A stretch of 64,000 nt of DNA from JAIBJN01 sp035762005 (GCA_035762005.1 DASTQA010000087.1:20754-84753); one strand, 5' to 3'. Shown: positions 39,846-49,177, counted from the stretch's first letter. A program made the numbers and translations. Notes: generated by a model from the sequence alone, not told the origin.

Positions 39846-40265
39846 GTGACAACGTGTGTCGCCGTGCGACCGGTGAGGACGATCCTCGACCGCTTCCGTC
39901 GCGGGGCGGCCGTTCCCGCCGACCTCGGTGTCGAGCTCGCCGCCGAGCTGGTGCCTCTCTTCGCCGCGCTCGACTCGCTCGAGGTGGACGGCGAGCGCGT
40001 GCGCGAGGACGCCCGCGTGCGTGCGGCCCGGAGGCTGGCGGCCGCCCGCGACGAGGCGGAGGGCCGGGCCGCCGGCTTCCGGGAACGGGCCGAGGCCGAG
40101 CGGGAGGAAGTGGCCAACGAGCGCCGGCACGCCGGCGCGACGGAAGCGCACGAGCTGCGTGCGGCGGCGGACGAGGAGGCGCGGCGGATCGCCGGGGCCG
40201 CGCGCGCCCGCATGCCCGGTCTCGTCGCCGAGGTCGTCGACTGCGTGAAGGGCGGGCCGCGCTGA
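39846..40265 (+). CDS. V/A-type ATPase coiled-coil stalk subunit (G/H-like)
   Basis: A 139-residue protein, first of the ATPase operon. After about 45 residues it becomes a long charged coiled coil (Ala/Glu/Arg-rich, residues about 50-125), the form of the G/H subunits that pair with subunit E in the peripheral stalk. Sequence identity in such coiled coils is low, so the call rests on length, composition and position. The next gene starts within its stop codon. Confidence 0.7.
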   Translation: MTTCVAVRPVRTILDRFRRGAAVPADLGVELAAELVPLFAALDSLEVDGERVREDARVRAARRLAAARDEAEGRAAGFRERAEAEREEVANERRHAGATEAHELRAAADEEARRIAGAARARMPGLVAEVVDCVKGGPR

Positions 40266-41179
40266 GCGTCGCGTGGGTCGCGGGCAGCGTCCGGGCGCGC
40301 CTGCTCCTCGGCCGCCGGGTCGGGCCGAAGCGCGCGCTCGACCTCGCGAGGGCAGGATCGCTCCGCGACGCGGCGGCCGCCCTCGCCGCGACCGAGTACG
40401 GCCGTCACGCCGAGCTCGCCGCCGACCTCGAGGAGCTCCAGCGCGCCGTCGCCGGAACGACGCTCCTCCACCTGCGCATCCTGGCCGGCTGGCTCCCGCC
40501 CGGGGCGATCGAGCTCATGCGGGCCCTCGCGGGCTGGTTCGAGCTCGTGAACGTCGAGGACCGGCTCGCCTATCTCGCCGGCCACGAGCCGCGACGGCCG
40601 TTCGAGCTGGGGAGCCTCGCGCTCGCCTGGTCGGGCGTCGCCCGGGCGCAGAGCGTCTCCGACCTCAGGGCCGCGCTCGCGTCGTCCTCCTGGGGCGATC
40701 CGGGCAGCGAGGAGCCGGCCGACGTGGGGCTCGCGCTCCGCGCGGCGTGGGGCCGCAGGCTCCTCGCGGAGGTCCCCGAGGCGGGGGCCTGGGCGGGGGG
40801 CGCGCTCGCCCTGCTCGTCGCGCGCGAGCTGCTCCTGGCGGGCCGCGCCCCCGAGGCGACCCGGAGGCTCGGGCTCGGTCCGCCGGAGGGACGTGTCGCG
40901 ACGGTGACCGCGCTCGCCGACTCGCTCCCCCGCGAGGCCGCCTGGTCGCTGGCCGGCGTCGGCGAGCCCGAGGATCTGTGGCGGGCCGAGTCGCGCTGGT
41001 GGGAGAGGGTCGAGCGGGACGCCGAGGCGATGGTGCGCGCCCACCGCGAGGGCCGGGCGACGGTCGTCGGGGCGCTGGCGCTCCTCGCCGCGGACGCCCG
41101 GCGTGTCAGCGCCGCCCTCGCCGCAGCCTCGCTGGCCGCGGTCGGGGACTTCGAGGAGGTGCTCGGTGTCGCGGGCTGA
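40262..41179 (+). CDS. atpC: V/A-type ATPase subunit C (AC39/d family)
   Basis: A 305-residue helical protein with the features of subunit C, which caps the rotor and couples it to the membrane ring. These are repeated helices with Leu/Ala/Arg, segments such as LEELQRAVAGTTLLHL and GWFELVNVEDRLAYLAG, and the right position in the operon. The frame has no ATG or GTG near its beginning. The best start is CTG at 40262, overlapping the previous stop as CTGA, in the same geometry as the GTGA overlaps elsewhere in the operon. This unusual start needs protein evidence. Confidence 0.72.
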   Translation: MSVAWVAGSVRARLLLGRRVGPKRALDLARAGSLRDAAAALAATEYGRHAELAADLEELQRAVAGTTLLHLRILAGWLPPGAIELMRALAGWFELVNVEDRLAYLAGHEPRRPFELGSLALAWSGVARAQSVSDLRAALASSSWGDPGSEEPADVGLALRAAWGRRLLAEVPEAGAWAGGALALLVARELLLAGRAPEATRRLGLGPPEGRVATVTALADSLPREAAWSLAGVGEPEDLWRAESRWWERVERDAEAMVRAHREGRATVVGALALLAADARRVSAALAAASLAAVGDFEEVLGVAG

Positions 41180-41198
41180 GCGCGCGGTGACCGCGCGT

Positions 41199-42581
41199 AT
41201 GAGCCGGGTCGCGGTCGTGGTGCCGCTCGACCGGCTGCGCGCCGCGCTCGTGACCCTCGCCGACACCGGCTCGGTCGAGCTCGCCGGCCCGCTTCCGGGC
41301 CCCGAGGGAGCCGAGCTCGAGGCGTTGCGCCGTCTCGAGCGGCAGCCGGCGGTGGACGGCCGGGTCGAGCCCCGCCTCGCGCCCGAGCCCGTCGAGCCGG
41401 GCGAGCTCGAGAGCCTCGGGCGGGGAGACCTCCTCGCCGGCGAGGTCGAGCTCAGACGGCGGGCCGAGGCCGCCGTCCGCCACGGGCGCTACGCGGCGGT
41501 CGTGGGCTGGACGCCGTCGGACGAGCTGGAGCGAGTCGGCTCACTCCTCGCGGAGGCCGGCGCGGCCGTCGTCGAGCTGCCGCGGCCGTCGTGGGCGGAG
41601 CCGCCGACGCTCCTCCACGACGCGCGCGGGGCGCGCCCCTTCCGGCCCCTCGTGGACACGTACGGAGCTCCCCGCTACGCCGACGTCGACCCGACGCCGT
41701 TCGCCGCGGTCGCGTTCGTCGTCATGTTCGGGATGATGTTCGGCGACGTGGGCCACGGCCTCCTCCTCGCGCTCCTCGGCGTGCTCCTCTCCCGGGTGCG
41801 GACCGGCCGCCTCGCGTCGTTGCGCCGGCTCTGGCCCTTCGCCGTCGCGGGCGGGCTCGCGGCGGCCGTCTTCGGCGTCCTCTACGGCGAGGCCTTCGGC
41901 CCGACGGGGCTCGTCCCGGCGGTCTGGCTCGAGCCCACCGAGGACCCCGAGGCGCTCCTCCTCGCGGCGATCGGCGTCGGCGCCGTGCTCCTCGCCGTGA
42001 GCTACGGGATCGGCATCGTCAACCGCTGGCGCGAGCACGGCCGGCTGGCGGCGCTCGTGGCGCCGTCGGGGATCGCCGGCTTCATGGTCTTCCTCGGGCT
42101 CGGCCTCGCCGCGGCCGGCTGGTACCGCGAGTCGATCCCGCTCGGCCTGCTCGCGGCCGGGCTCGCGCTCGGCGGCGTGCTCCTGCTCGGAGCGGGGTTC
42201 CACGCCGAGGCTGGGCGTGGGGCGACGGCCGTGACGCAGGCGACCGTCGAGGTCGTCGACGCCGGCGTCCGCGTCGTCGCCAACGTCATCTCGTTCACCC
42301 GCCTGGCGGCGTTCGGGCTCATGCACGCCGCGCTCGCCGCCGTCGTCTGGGACGCGACGCAGGCGCTCTGGGGCGGGGCGGTCGCCTCGGCGCTCGCTGT
42401 CCTCGTCTTCGTGCTCGGGAACGTCCTCACGTTCTCGCTCGAGGCGCTCGTCGCCGGCGTGCAGGCGCTGCGGCTCGAGTACTACGAGCTCTTCTCCCGG
42501 ATCTTCGCGGGCGAGGGGAGGCCCTTCTCGCCCTGGCATATCCCGCTCGACTCCCCGAAGGAGGCACCATGGAGACCGTGA
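41199..42581 (+). CDS. atpI: V/A-type ATPase subunit I (a-subunit, membrane)
   Basis: A 460-residue protein in two parts. The soluble N-terminal part (residues 1-160) includes VDTYGAPRYADVDPTPF at its end. The membrane part follows, with about seven or eight helices starting at AAVAFVVMFGMMFGDVGHGLLLALLGV and including FTRLAAFGLMHAALAAVV, where the conserved Arg faces the ion path. It forms the half-channels and stator. It is shorter than the usual 600-650 residues, mainly in the soluble part. ATG 41199 is used. GTG 41166, behind GAGGAGG, is a good alternative that overlaps subunit C. Confidence 0.87.
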   Translation: MSRVAVVVPLDRLRAALVTLADTGSVELAGPLPGPEGAELEALRRLERQPAVDGRVEPRLAPEPVEPGELESLGRGDLLAGEVELRRRAEAAVRHGRYAAVVGWTPSDELERVGSLLAEAGAAVVELPRPSWAEPPTLLHDARGARPFRPLVDTYGAPRYADVDPTPFAAVAFVVMFGMMFGDVGHGLLLALLGVLLSRVRTGRLASLRRLWPFAVAGGLAAAVFGVLYGEAFGPTGLVPAVWLEPTEDPEALLLAAIGVGAVLLAVSYGIGIVNRWREHGRLAALVAPSGIAGFMVFLGLGLAAAGWYRESIPLGLLAAGLALGGVLLLGAGFHAEAGRGATAVTQATVEVVDAGVRVVANVISFTRLAAFGLMHAALAAVVWDATQALWGGAVASALAVLVFVLGNVLTFSLEALVAGVQALRLEYYELFSRIFAGEGRPFSPWHIPLDSPKEAPWRP

Positions 42582-42994
42582 TGTGGACGGCGCCGGTCAT
42601 CGCCGTCGTCACCCTCGCCGTCGTCGCAGGCCTCAGGCGCGCCCCCCGGCGCGGCCTCAGGCGGCTCGTCGCGCTGAACGTCGCCGTCGCCCTCGGCGCG
42701 CTCGTCGTCATCGCGGTCCTCCTGGTCGGCGCCGTCGAGCCGGCGCAGGCGCAGGCGGCCGAGACGACGCCGCGGGAGGAAGCCGTCTGGGCCGCGTGGC
42801 TCGGGGCGGCGATCGCGGTCGCCGGGTCGGCGATCGGAGCGGCGATCGCCGTCGCCTACACGGGCGCGGCGGCGCTCGCCGCCATCAGCGAGAAGCCCGA
42901 GATCTTCGGCCGGGCGATGGTGATCGTCGGGCTCGCCGAGGGCATTGCGATCTACGGGCTCGTGATCGCGATCATCCTGATCGGCTCCACGTGA
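42569..42994 (+). CDS. atpK: V/A-type ATPase subunit K (rotor ring proteolipid)
   Basis: A 141-residue membrane protein with four hydrophobic segments. The last two form the classic hairpin: a Gly/Ala-rich helix (AGSAIGAAIAVAYTGAAALA), the polar loop SEKPEIFG, and a helix with the ion-binding Glu in GLAEGIAIYGLVIAIIL. The first two helices lack such a Glu, so only one ion site per subunit is expected. A GAAGGAGG ribosome-binding site precedes the ATG, and the gene overlaps the end of subunit I by 13 bases. Confidence 0.9.
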   Translation: METVMWTAPVIAVVTLAVVAGLRRAPRRGLRRLVALNVAVALGALVVIAVLLVGAVEPAQAQAAETTPREEAVWAAWLGAAIAVAGSAIGAAIAVAYTGAAALAAISEKPEIFGRAMVIVGLAEGIAIYGLVIAIILIGST

Positions 42995-43212
42995 GACGCG
43001 TGGCCGCCATCGGCGAGGGCGCCGTGCTGGCGGGCTACGGGCTGGCGGGCGTCGAGGTGGTGCCGGCGGAGGACGCCGCCGCCGTCCTCCGCGCGTGGGC
43101 GGCCCTGGAGGCGGAGGTCGGCCTCCTGCTCCTGACGCCGGCCGCCGAGGCGGCCCTCGCCTCCGAGCTGGCCGAGAGGGACGAGCTCGTCTGGGCGGTG
43201 GTCCCCGCGTGA
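42991..43212 (+). CDS. atpF: V/A-type ATPase subunit F (central stalk), short
   Basis: A 73-residue protein starting MRRVAAIGEGAVLAGYGLAG (GTG read as Met). The N-terminal IGxxxxxxxYxLAGV pattern, followed by a helix and a strand-forming LVWAVVPA end, fits the Rossmann-like subunit F that binds D in the rotor shaft. Most family members have about 100 residues, so the C-terminal helix is probably absent. It overlaps its neighbours on both sides as GTGA. Confidence 0.75.
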   Translation: MRRVAAIGEGAVLAGYGLAGVEVVPAEDAAAVLRAWAALEAEVGLLLLTPAAEAALASELAERDELVWAVVPA

Positions 43213-43709
43213 ACGTCGAGCCCCTCCGCCGGCTCGTGCTCGAGCGCGCTCACGCCGAGGCCGCGGCGGTCATCGCCGAGGCCGAGACCCGCGCGGCCGC
43301 CGAGCTCGAGCGCTCGCGCGGCGAGTCCGCCGAGGTGCTCGAGCGCGCGCGGGCCGAGGGAGCCGTCGCGGGCGAGCTCGAGGCCGGGCGCCTGCGGGCG
43401 TCCGCGCGCAGGGAGGCGCGCCGGCGCGTGCTCGAGGCCGAGCAGGCCGCGTACGAGGAGTTCCGGCGGAGCGCGCACGACGCCGCGCTCGCTCTCCGCG
43501 AGGACGGGGCGTACGCGGCGCTGCTCGCCGAGCTCGCGGCGGCTGCCCGGAGGACGCTCGGCGAGTCGGCCGAGGTCGAGATCGACCCGGACGGCCGGGG
43601 CGGCGTCCGCGCCCGCGCCGGCGCGCGGAGCGTCGAGCTGACGCTCCCGGAGCTCGTCGACGCCTGCATCGAGGCCCTGGGGGCGCGCGTCGGGGAGCTG
43701 TGGCGCTGA
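43209..43709 (+). CDS. atpE: V/A-type ATPase subunit E (peripheral stalk)
   Basis: A 166-residue protein with a long Ala/Glu/Arg coiled coil (residues about 5-95) and a globular C-terminal domain ending ELTLPELVDACIEALGARVG. This matches subunit E, which forms the stator stalk with G/H. The GTG start overlaps the subunit F stop. The C-terminus overlaps subunit A by ten bases. Confidence 0.82.
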   Translation: MNVEPLRRLVLERAHAEAAAVIAEAETRAAAELERSRGESAEVLERARAEGAVAGELEAGRLRASARREARRRVLEAEQAAYEEFRRSAHDAALALREDGAYAALLAELAAAARRTLGESAEVEIDPDGRGGVRARAGARSVELTLPELVDACIEALGARVGELWR

Positions 43710-45427
43710 CGCCGGGCACCGTCGTCCGCGTGAACGGCCCCGTCGTCGAGGCGACGGGCATGGAGGGGGCCACCATGCTCGAGCTCGTGGAGGTCGGCGC
43801 CGCGCGCCTGCCGGGGGAGGTGATCGCCCTCGAAGGCGGCGTCGCCACGATGCAGGTCTACGAGTACACGGGGGGCCTGAGGCCGGGGGAGAGCGTCCGC
43901 ACGAGCGGGCAGCCGCTCGCGGCGGAGCTCGGCCCGGGCCTCCTGGGCGGCGTGTTCGACGGGATGCTCCGCCGCCTGCGCGGGGCCGAGGACTTCCTCG
44001 CCCCGGGCGCGCGGCCGCCCACGCTCGCGCGCGACCGGCGCTTCGCGTTCGCCCCGGCGGCCGCGCCCGGCGACGACGTCGTGCCCGGGACCGTGCTCGG
44101 CACCGTGCCGGAGACGCGGGCCCTCGAGCACCGCGTGCTCGTGCCGCCCGGTGCCGCGGGGCGTCTCGAGTGGCTGGCCGGCGCGGGCGAGTACGGCGTC
44201 GAGGACCGGATCGCGGTCGTCGGCGGCGAGGACGTCGCCCTCGCCCACCGGTGGCCCGTCCGGCGGCCGCGCCCGTTCGGGCAGCGGCTCCCGGCCACGG
44301 CTCCGCTCGTCACCGGACAGCGGGTGCTCGACCTCTTCTACCCGATCGGCCGCGGGAGCTCGGGTGCCGTGCCCGGCGGCTTCGGCACCGGCAAGACGGT
44401 GCTCCTGCAGCAGATCGCGAAATGGTGCGACGCGGACGTCATCGTCTACGTCGGCTGCGGCGAGCGCGGGAACGAGATGGCCGACGTGCTCGCGGAGCTG
44501 ACCGAGATCGAGGACCCCGCGACCGGGGAGTCGCTCCTCGCGCGCACGGTGCTCGTCGCGAACACGTCGAACATGCCCGTCCTCGCTCGCGAGGCGAGCA
44601 TCCACACGGGCGTGACCGTGGCCGAGTTCTTCCGGGACATGGGCTACGACGTCGTCCTCATCGCCGACTCGACCTCGCGCTGGGCCGAGGCGCTGCGCGA
44701 GGTCGCCTCGCGCACCGGCCAACTTCCGGCCGAGGAGGGGTATCCGGCCGGCCTCGCGTCCGAGCTCGCGGCCTTCTACGAGCGGGCGGCGGCCGTGCAG
44801 ACCCTGGGCGGGAGCGAGGGCTCGGTGACGATCCTCGGGGCGGTGTCGCCCCCCGGCGGGGACATGTCCGAGCCGGTAAGCGCCCACACCCGCCGGTTCG
44901 TCCGCTGCAGCTGGGCGCTCGACCGCGATCTCGCCTACGCGCGCCACTACCCGGCGGTGAGCTGGCGCGAGTCCTGGTCGCGGGACGCCGAGGTGGTCGC
45001 CGAGTGGCACTTCCTCCAGCGCGACACCGGCTGGCAGGAGCGGCGCGAGCGCGCCCTGGGCCTCCTCGCGGAGGCGGACCGGCTCGAGTCCGTCGCCCAG
45101 CTGATCGGGGCCGCCTCGCTCCCCGCCCCCGAGCGGCTCGTCCTCCTGACGGCGCGCCTGCTCCGCGAGGGCGTCCTCCAGCAGAGCGCGCTCAGCGCGA
45201 ACGACGCGTACTCCCCGCCGGCGAAGCAGTCCGCGCTCCTCGCCCTCGTGCTCGCGATCCACGACCGCTGCCGCCGGCTGCTCGACCGGGGCGTGCCCGT
45301 GGAGCGGATCGAGGCGGCCGACCTCGCCGACGTCGTGCACGCGCGCGACGGGACGCCCGTGGACGGCGCGGACGAGGTGGACGCCGTCCGCGAGCGCGTC
45401 CTCGCGCGCCTCGAGGAGCTCGGGTGA
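43700..45427 (+). CDS. atpA: V/A-type ATPase catalytic subunit A
   Basis: A 575-residue catalytic subunit. The P-loop is GGFGTGKTVLLQQIAKW near residue 229, and VYVGCGERGNEMADVL near 251 contains the catalytic Glu. The non-homologous bulge region typical of V/A-type A subunits lies near residues 110-190. SDSTSRWAEALREV near 322 appears as ADSTSRWAEALREV. It hydrolyses or makes ATP in alternation with subunit B. It starts with GTG inside subunit E and its stop overlaps subunit B as GTGA. Confidence 0.96.
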   Translation: MALTPGTVVRVNGPVVEATGMEGATMLELVEVGAARLPGEVIALEGGVATMQVYEYTGGLRPGESVRTSGQPLAAELGPGLLGGVFDGMLRRLRGAEDFLAPGARPPTLARDRRFAFAPAAAPGDDVVPGTVLGTVPETRALEHRVLVPPGAAGRLEWLAGAGEYGVEDRIAVVGGEDVALAHRWPVRRPRPFGQRLPATAPLVTGQRVLDLFYPIGRGSSGAVPGGFGTGKTVLLQQIAKWCDADVIVYVGCGERGNEMADVLAELTEIEDPATGESLLARTVLVANTSNMPVLAREASIHTGVTVAEFFRDMGYDVVLIADSTSRWAEALREVASRTGQLPAEEGYPAGLASELAAFYERAAAVQTLGGSEGSVTILGAVSPPGGDMSEPVSAHTRRFVRCSWALDRDLAYARHYPAVSWRESWSRDAEVVAEWHFLQRDTGWQERRERALGLLAEADRLESVAQLIGAASLPAPERLVLLTARLLREGVLQQSALSANDAYSPPAKQSALLALVLAIHDRCRRLLDRGVPVERIEAADLADVVHARDGTPVDGADEVDAVRERVLARLEELG

Positions 45428-46830
45428 GGGCGGGCGCGCGGATCCATTACTCCTCGCTCGCCTCGATCCGCGGGCCGCTCGTCCTCGTCGAGGGCGTCGA
45501 GGGCGTCGGCTGGGACGAGGTGGCCGAGATCCGGGGCGACTCGGGACCGCCCCGCCACGGCGTCGTCCTCGAGGTCCGCGGCGACGTCGCCGTCCTGCAG
45601 GTGTTCGAGGGCACCGGCGGGCTCGGCCTCGACGAGACCCGCGTCACCTTCGCCGGAGAGCTCCTGCGCACGCCGGTCGGCGAGGCCTGGCTCGGACGTG
45701 TCTGCAACGGGCTCGGGGAGCCGATCGACGGCGGCCCGCCCGTCCTCGGCGAGGACGTCCGCGACGTCGGCGGCCGGCCGATCAACCCGGCCAGGAGGAT
45801 CGCGCCCAGCGAGGCGATCCTCACGGGCGTGTCCGCGATCGACGGGCTCGCGACGCTCGTCCGCGGCCAGAAGCTCCCGATCTTCTCGGTCGGCGGCCTT
45901 CCCCACCTCGAGCTCGCCGCGCAGGTCGCCGCGCAGGCCCGCGCCGGGGACGAGCCCTTCGCCGTCGTCTTCGCCGCCATGGGGATCACGCACGCGGACG
46001 CCGCGATGGTGCGGCGGGCGCTCGAGGAGCGAACGGCCTCGGGCGAGCTCGTGCTGATCCTGAACGCCGCGGACGACCCGCTCGTCGAGCGGATCGCGGC
46101 GCCGCGGATCGCCCTCACGATCGCCGAGCACCTCGCCTTCGACCTCGGGCGCCAGGTCCTCGTCGTCATGGCCGACCTCACGAGCTACTGCGAGGCCGTC
46201 CGCGAGGTCTCGGCCGCCCGCGGCGAGGTCCCGAGCCGGCGCGGCTACCCGGGGTACCTCTACAGCGACCTCGCCTCGCTCTACGAGCGCGCCGGCCGCA
46301 TCGAGGGACGCAGCGGCTCGCTCACGCAGCTCCCCGTGCTGACGATGCCCGGCGGCGACATCACGCACCCCGTGCCAGACCTCACGGGCTACATCACGGA
46401 GGGCCAGCTCGTCCTCACCGAGGAGCTGCACGTGCGCGGCATCTACCCGCCGTTCGATCCGCTCGCCTCGCTCTCGCGCCTGATGCGGCTCGGCGCCGGC
46501 CCTGGCCGGACGCGGGACGACCACCTCGCGGTCGCCGCCCAGCTCTACGCGGCGCTCGCGAGCGCACGCCGCTTCGCCGACCTGGCCGAGGTCGTCGGCG
46601 AGGACGCCCTCTCGGAGGACGAGCGGCGCTACCTCGCGTTCGCGGAGCGGTTCCGCCTCGGCTTCGTGCGCCAGTCCCGCACGGAGGCGCGGACGCTCGA
46701 GGAGACGCTCCGGCGCGCGTGGGAGGTCGTCTCGACGCTGCCCCGCCGGGAGCTCACGATGATCCCGCCCGCGTCGCTCGCGCGCTACTACCGGGGAGGA
46801 GGCGATGGCGCTTCGGATCCCTCCGGGTAG
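45424..46830 (+). CDS. atpB: V/A-type ATPase subunit B
   Basis: A 468-residue non-catalytic nucleotide-binding subunit. Typical features are GRVCNGLGEPIDGGPP near residue 96, RIAPSEAILTGVSAIDGLATLVRGQKLPIFS (the central 20 residues are most conserved), no P-loop GKT (SVGGLPHLE instead), and VPSRRGYPGYLYSDLASLYERAG. It alternates with subunit A in the head. Its 3' end overlaps subunit D by 26 bases. Confidence 0.96.
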   Translation: MRAGARIHYSSLASIRGPLVLVEGVEGVGWDEVAEIRGDSGPPRHGVVLEVRGDVAVLQVFEGTGGLGLDETRVTFAGELLRTPVGEAWLGRVCNGLGEPIDGGPPVLGEDVRDVGGRPINPARRIAPSEAILTGVSAIDGLATLVRGQKLPIFSVGGLPHLELAAQVAAQARAGDEPFAVVFAAMGITHADAAMVRRALEERTASGELVLILNAADDPLVERIAAPRIALTIAEHLAFDLGRQVLVVMADLTSYCEAVREVSAARGEVPSRRGYPGYLYSDLASLYERAGRIEGRSGSLTQLPVLTMPGGDITHPVPDLTGYITEGQLVLTEELHVRGIYPPFDPLASLSRLMRLGAGPGRTRDDHLAVAAQLYAALASARRFADLAEVVGEDALSEDERRYLAFAERFRLGFVRQSRTEARTLEETLRRAWEVVSTLPRRELTMIPPASLARYYRGGGDGASDPSG

Positions 46831-47446
46831 GGCAGGCCGCCCGTGGCTCATCGGCCACATCGAGATCGCCCAGCGCGGCGCCGACGTGCTCGAGCAGAAG
46901 CGCCAGGCGCTCCTGCGCGAGGAGCTCCGCTTGCGGGAGGAGCTCGCGGAGGCGGAGCGACGCTGGGTCGAGTGCTCGGGGACGGCGGCCGCGTGGCTCC
47001 GGCGGGCGGCGCTCCTCGGCGGCGAGCGCCCGCTCCGCCTCGCGCGCTTCTACGCGGGAGGCTCGGCGCGGGTGGAGCTCGCGTGGCGCAACTCGCTGGG
47101 CGTCGTCCATCCGGGCGAGCCGAGGCTCGAGCTCCCGGCGCGGCTCGTCGCCGGGGCGGCGGGCGGCACGGCGGCGCTCGTCCCCGCGGAGGAGGCGCAC
47201 CGGCGCGCCGTCGAGGCGGCGGCGCGCTTCGCGGCGGCCCGGACGAGCCACGACCGGATCGCCTCCGAGCTCTCGCGCACGGTCAGACGGCTGCGGGCCG
47301 TCGAGCGGCGCTGGCTTCCCGCGCAGGAGCGCGCGCTCGCCGCGCTCGAGCTTCGCCTCGACGAGGAGGAGCGCGAGGACGCGGCGCGGATCCGCTGGGC
47401 CGCCGGCCTCACGGCGGGAGGCGGCGCGCGGCCGCCGTCCCGCTAG
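46805..47446 (+). CDS. atpD: V/A-type ATPase subunit D (rotor shaft)
   Basis: A 213-residue protein forming the long antiparallel coiled coil of the central shaft. Helix 1 covers residues about 23-65 (ADVLEQKRQALLREELRLR) and helix 2 about 135-200. Between them is a variable region. The RRLRAVERRWLPAQ stretch in the second helix matches the conserved RRVNALE segment of subunit D. It is the last gene of the operon and overlaps subunit B. Confidence 0.88.
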   Translation: MALRIPPGRAGRPWLIGHIEIAQRGADVLEQKRQALLREELRLREELAEAERRWVECSGTAAAWLRRAALLGGERPLRLARFYAGGSARVELAWRNSLGVVHPGEPRLELPARLVAGAAGGTAALVPAEEAHRRAVEAAARFAAARTSHDRIASELSRTVRRLRAVERRWLPAQERALAALELRLDEEEREDAARIRWAAGLTAGGGARPPSR

Positions 47447-47555
47447 TCGCGCTTCGGCGCGACCGCCCTCGAGAAGAGCGCGGGGGGCCGAAGCCCGCCG
47501 CCGTCCGCTGCCGCAGCTACGGCCGGAAGATGGAGAGGCCGAAGTGCGGGCCCGC

Positions 47556-48851
47556 TCACCCCGCGACGCCGGCGAGGCCGCGCGGGGCGACGACGCGCTC
47601 CCGCTCGGCCCCGACGGAGATGAGGCAGACCTCGACGCCGAGGCGCTCCTCGAGGAAGCGGACGTACGCGCGGGCCGCGGGCGGCAGGTCCGCGAGCGAC
47701 TCGGCCTCGTCGAGCGGCTCCCGCCAGCCGGGCAGGGTCTCGTAGACCGGCTCGGCGTGGTGGAAGTCGCTCTGGTGGGCGGGGAACTCCTCGGTCTCGG
47801 TGCCGTCGGGCAGGCGGTAGCGGACGCAGACCGGGATCTCGGCGAACGCCGAGAGGACGTCGAGCTTCGTGAGGACCAGGCTCGTCATCCCGTTCAGGCG
47901 GACGGCGAAGCGCAGCGCGACGAGGTCGAGCCAGCCGCAGCGCCGCTCGCGGCCCGTCGTCGTCCCGAACTCGGCCCCGAGCTCGCGGACGCGCGCCTGG
48001 TCGTCTCCCTCGATCTCGGTCGGGAAGGGCCCCTCGCCGACGCGGGTGACGTAGGCCTTGGCCACGCCGAGGACGCGATCGATGCGGGTCGGGCCGATGC
48101 CGACGCCCGTCGCGGCCGCGCCCGCGACCGGGTTCGACGACGTCACGAACGGATACGTTCCGTGATCGAGGTCGAGGAGCGTCCCCTGCGCGCCCTCGAG
48201 GAGGACGCGCCGCCCGTCCCGGAGCGCGCGGTCGACGAGCAGGGAGGTGTCGGCGACGTAGGGGCGCAGGCGCGCGGCGAAGGCCTCCATCCGCTCGGCG
48301 AGATCCTCGAGCCCGAGCGGCTCGAGGCCGTGCATCCGCTCGAGCAGGACGTTCTTCTCCGCGAGCGCCGTCTCGAACTTCTGGCGGAGGATCTTCGCGT
48401 CGAGGATGTCCTGGACGCGGATGCCGATCCGCGCGGCCTTGTCCGCGTAGGCCGGGCCGATACCCCGGCGGGTGGTGCCGATCTGCAGTCGGCCGAGCCG
48501 GCGTTCGCTCGCCGAGTCGATCGCGACGTGCCACGGCATGATCATGTGCGCGTTGCCGGAGACGCGCACGCCTTCGGTCGAGACGCCGCGCCCCCCGAGC
48601 TCGTCGAGCTCGGCGACGAGGAGGCCCGGGTCGACGACGCAACCGGCGCCGACGACGCAGAGCTTGCCGCTCAGGATCCCCGAGGGGACGTGATGGAGCT
48701 TGAACGTCTCGCCGTCGCGGACGATCGTGTGCCCCGCGTTCGGCCCGCCTTGGTAGCGGCAGACGAGGTCGGAGTCCTGCGCGAGCAGGTCGACGATCTT
48801 CCCCTTGCCCTCGTCGCCCCACTGGGCGCCCACGATGACGGTGGCCGGCAT
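47556..48851 (-). CDS. purA: Adenylosuccinate synthetase
   Basis: A 431-residue enzyme of normal length. The GTP-binding and catalytic N-terminus is VIVGAQWGDEGKGKIVDLLA (residues 4-23), followed by YQGGPNAGHTIV, GIGPAYADKAARIGIR and TTTGRERRCGWLDLVALR. It makes adenylosuccinate from IMP, aspartate and GTP in AMP synthesis. ATG 48851 gives the family N-terminus; upstream in-frame codons would add unrelated residues. It is convergent with the ATPase operon (109-base gap without a gene) and divergent from dnaB. Confidence 0.97.
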   Translation of the reverse strand: MPATVIVGAQWGDEGKGKIVDLLAQDSDLVCRYQGGPNAGHTIVRDGETFKLHHVPSGILSGKLCVVGAGCVVDPGLLVAELDELGGRGVSTEGVRVSGNAHMIMPWHVAIDSASERRLGRLQIGTTRRGIGPAYADKAARIGIRVQDILDAKILRQKFETALAEKNVLLERMHGLEPLGLEDLAERMEAFAARLRPYVADTSLLVDRALRDGRRVLLEGAQGTLLDLDHGTYPFVTSSNPVAGAAATGVGIGPTRIDRVLGVAKAYVTRVGEGPFPTEIEGDDQARVRELGAEFGTTTGRERRCGWLDLVALRFAVRLNGMTSLVLTKLDVLSAFAEIPVCVRYRLPDGTETEEFPAHQSDFHHAEPVYETLPGWREPLDEAESLADLPPAARAYVRFLEERLGVEVCLISVGAERERVVAPRGLAGVAG

Positions 48852-49177
48852 CGCCAGGAGCTTAGTGGGGGAGACCGTCGGAGGAGCCGCGGCCGGGACC
48901 CACACGCCGTCCACAGGCGGTTGGCGGGCGGACGAATCTCGCGCAAAGAGCGCGGAGGGGCTGGGGAAATCGCCGGCCGTAGCCCGCTCGCGCCTGTGGA
49001 CAGCCTGTGGAAGTCGTCCGGCGGTGTCGGCAGACTACGACGAACACGTGTTCCCTTTCCCCTGCATGAGCGCCGCCGCCCGACTCGGCCGTCCACGCGC
49101 GAGCGCCTCGCGGGGTCTGTGCGGAACGGATTTATCAAGCCCTGGACGGACCGTCTGAGGCGTGGACGAATACGGCA
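48852..49177. other. 326-base spacer between divergent purA and dnaB
   Basis: No gene is seen. CCTGTGGA or its complement occurs three times (48913-48920 region, and a tandem GCCTGTGGACAGCCTGTGGA near 48991-49010). These are only half matches to DnaA boxes. The promoters of both flanking genes must lie here, but no hexamer pair stands out. Confidence 0.4.

Noticed and set aside
48900..49020. Possible replication origin near dnaB (CCTGTGGA repeats like DnaA boxes)
   Set aside because: Only half-matches to TTATCCACA, three copies, no AT-rich unwinding region, and no dnaA or dnaN nearby.
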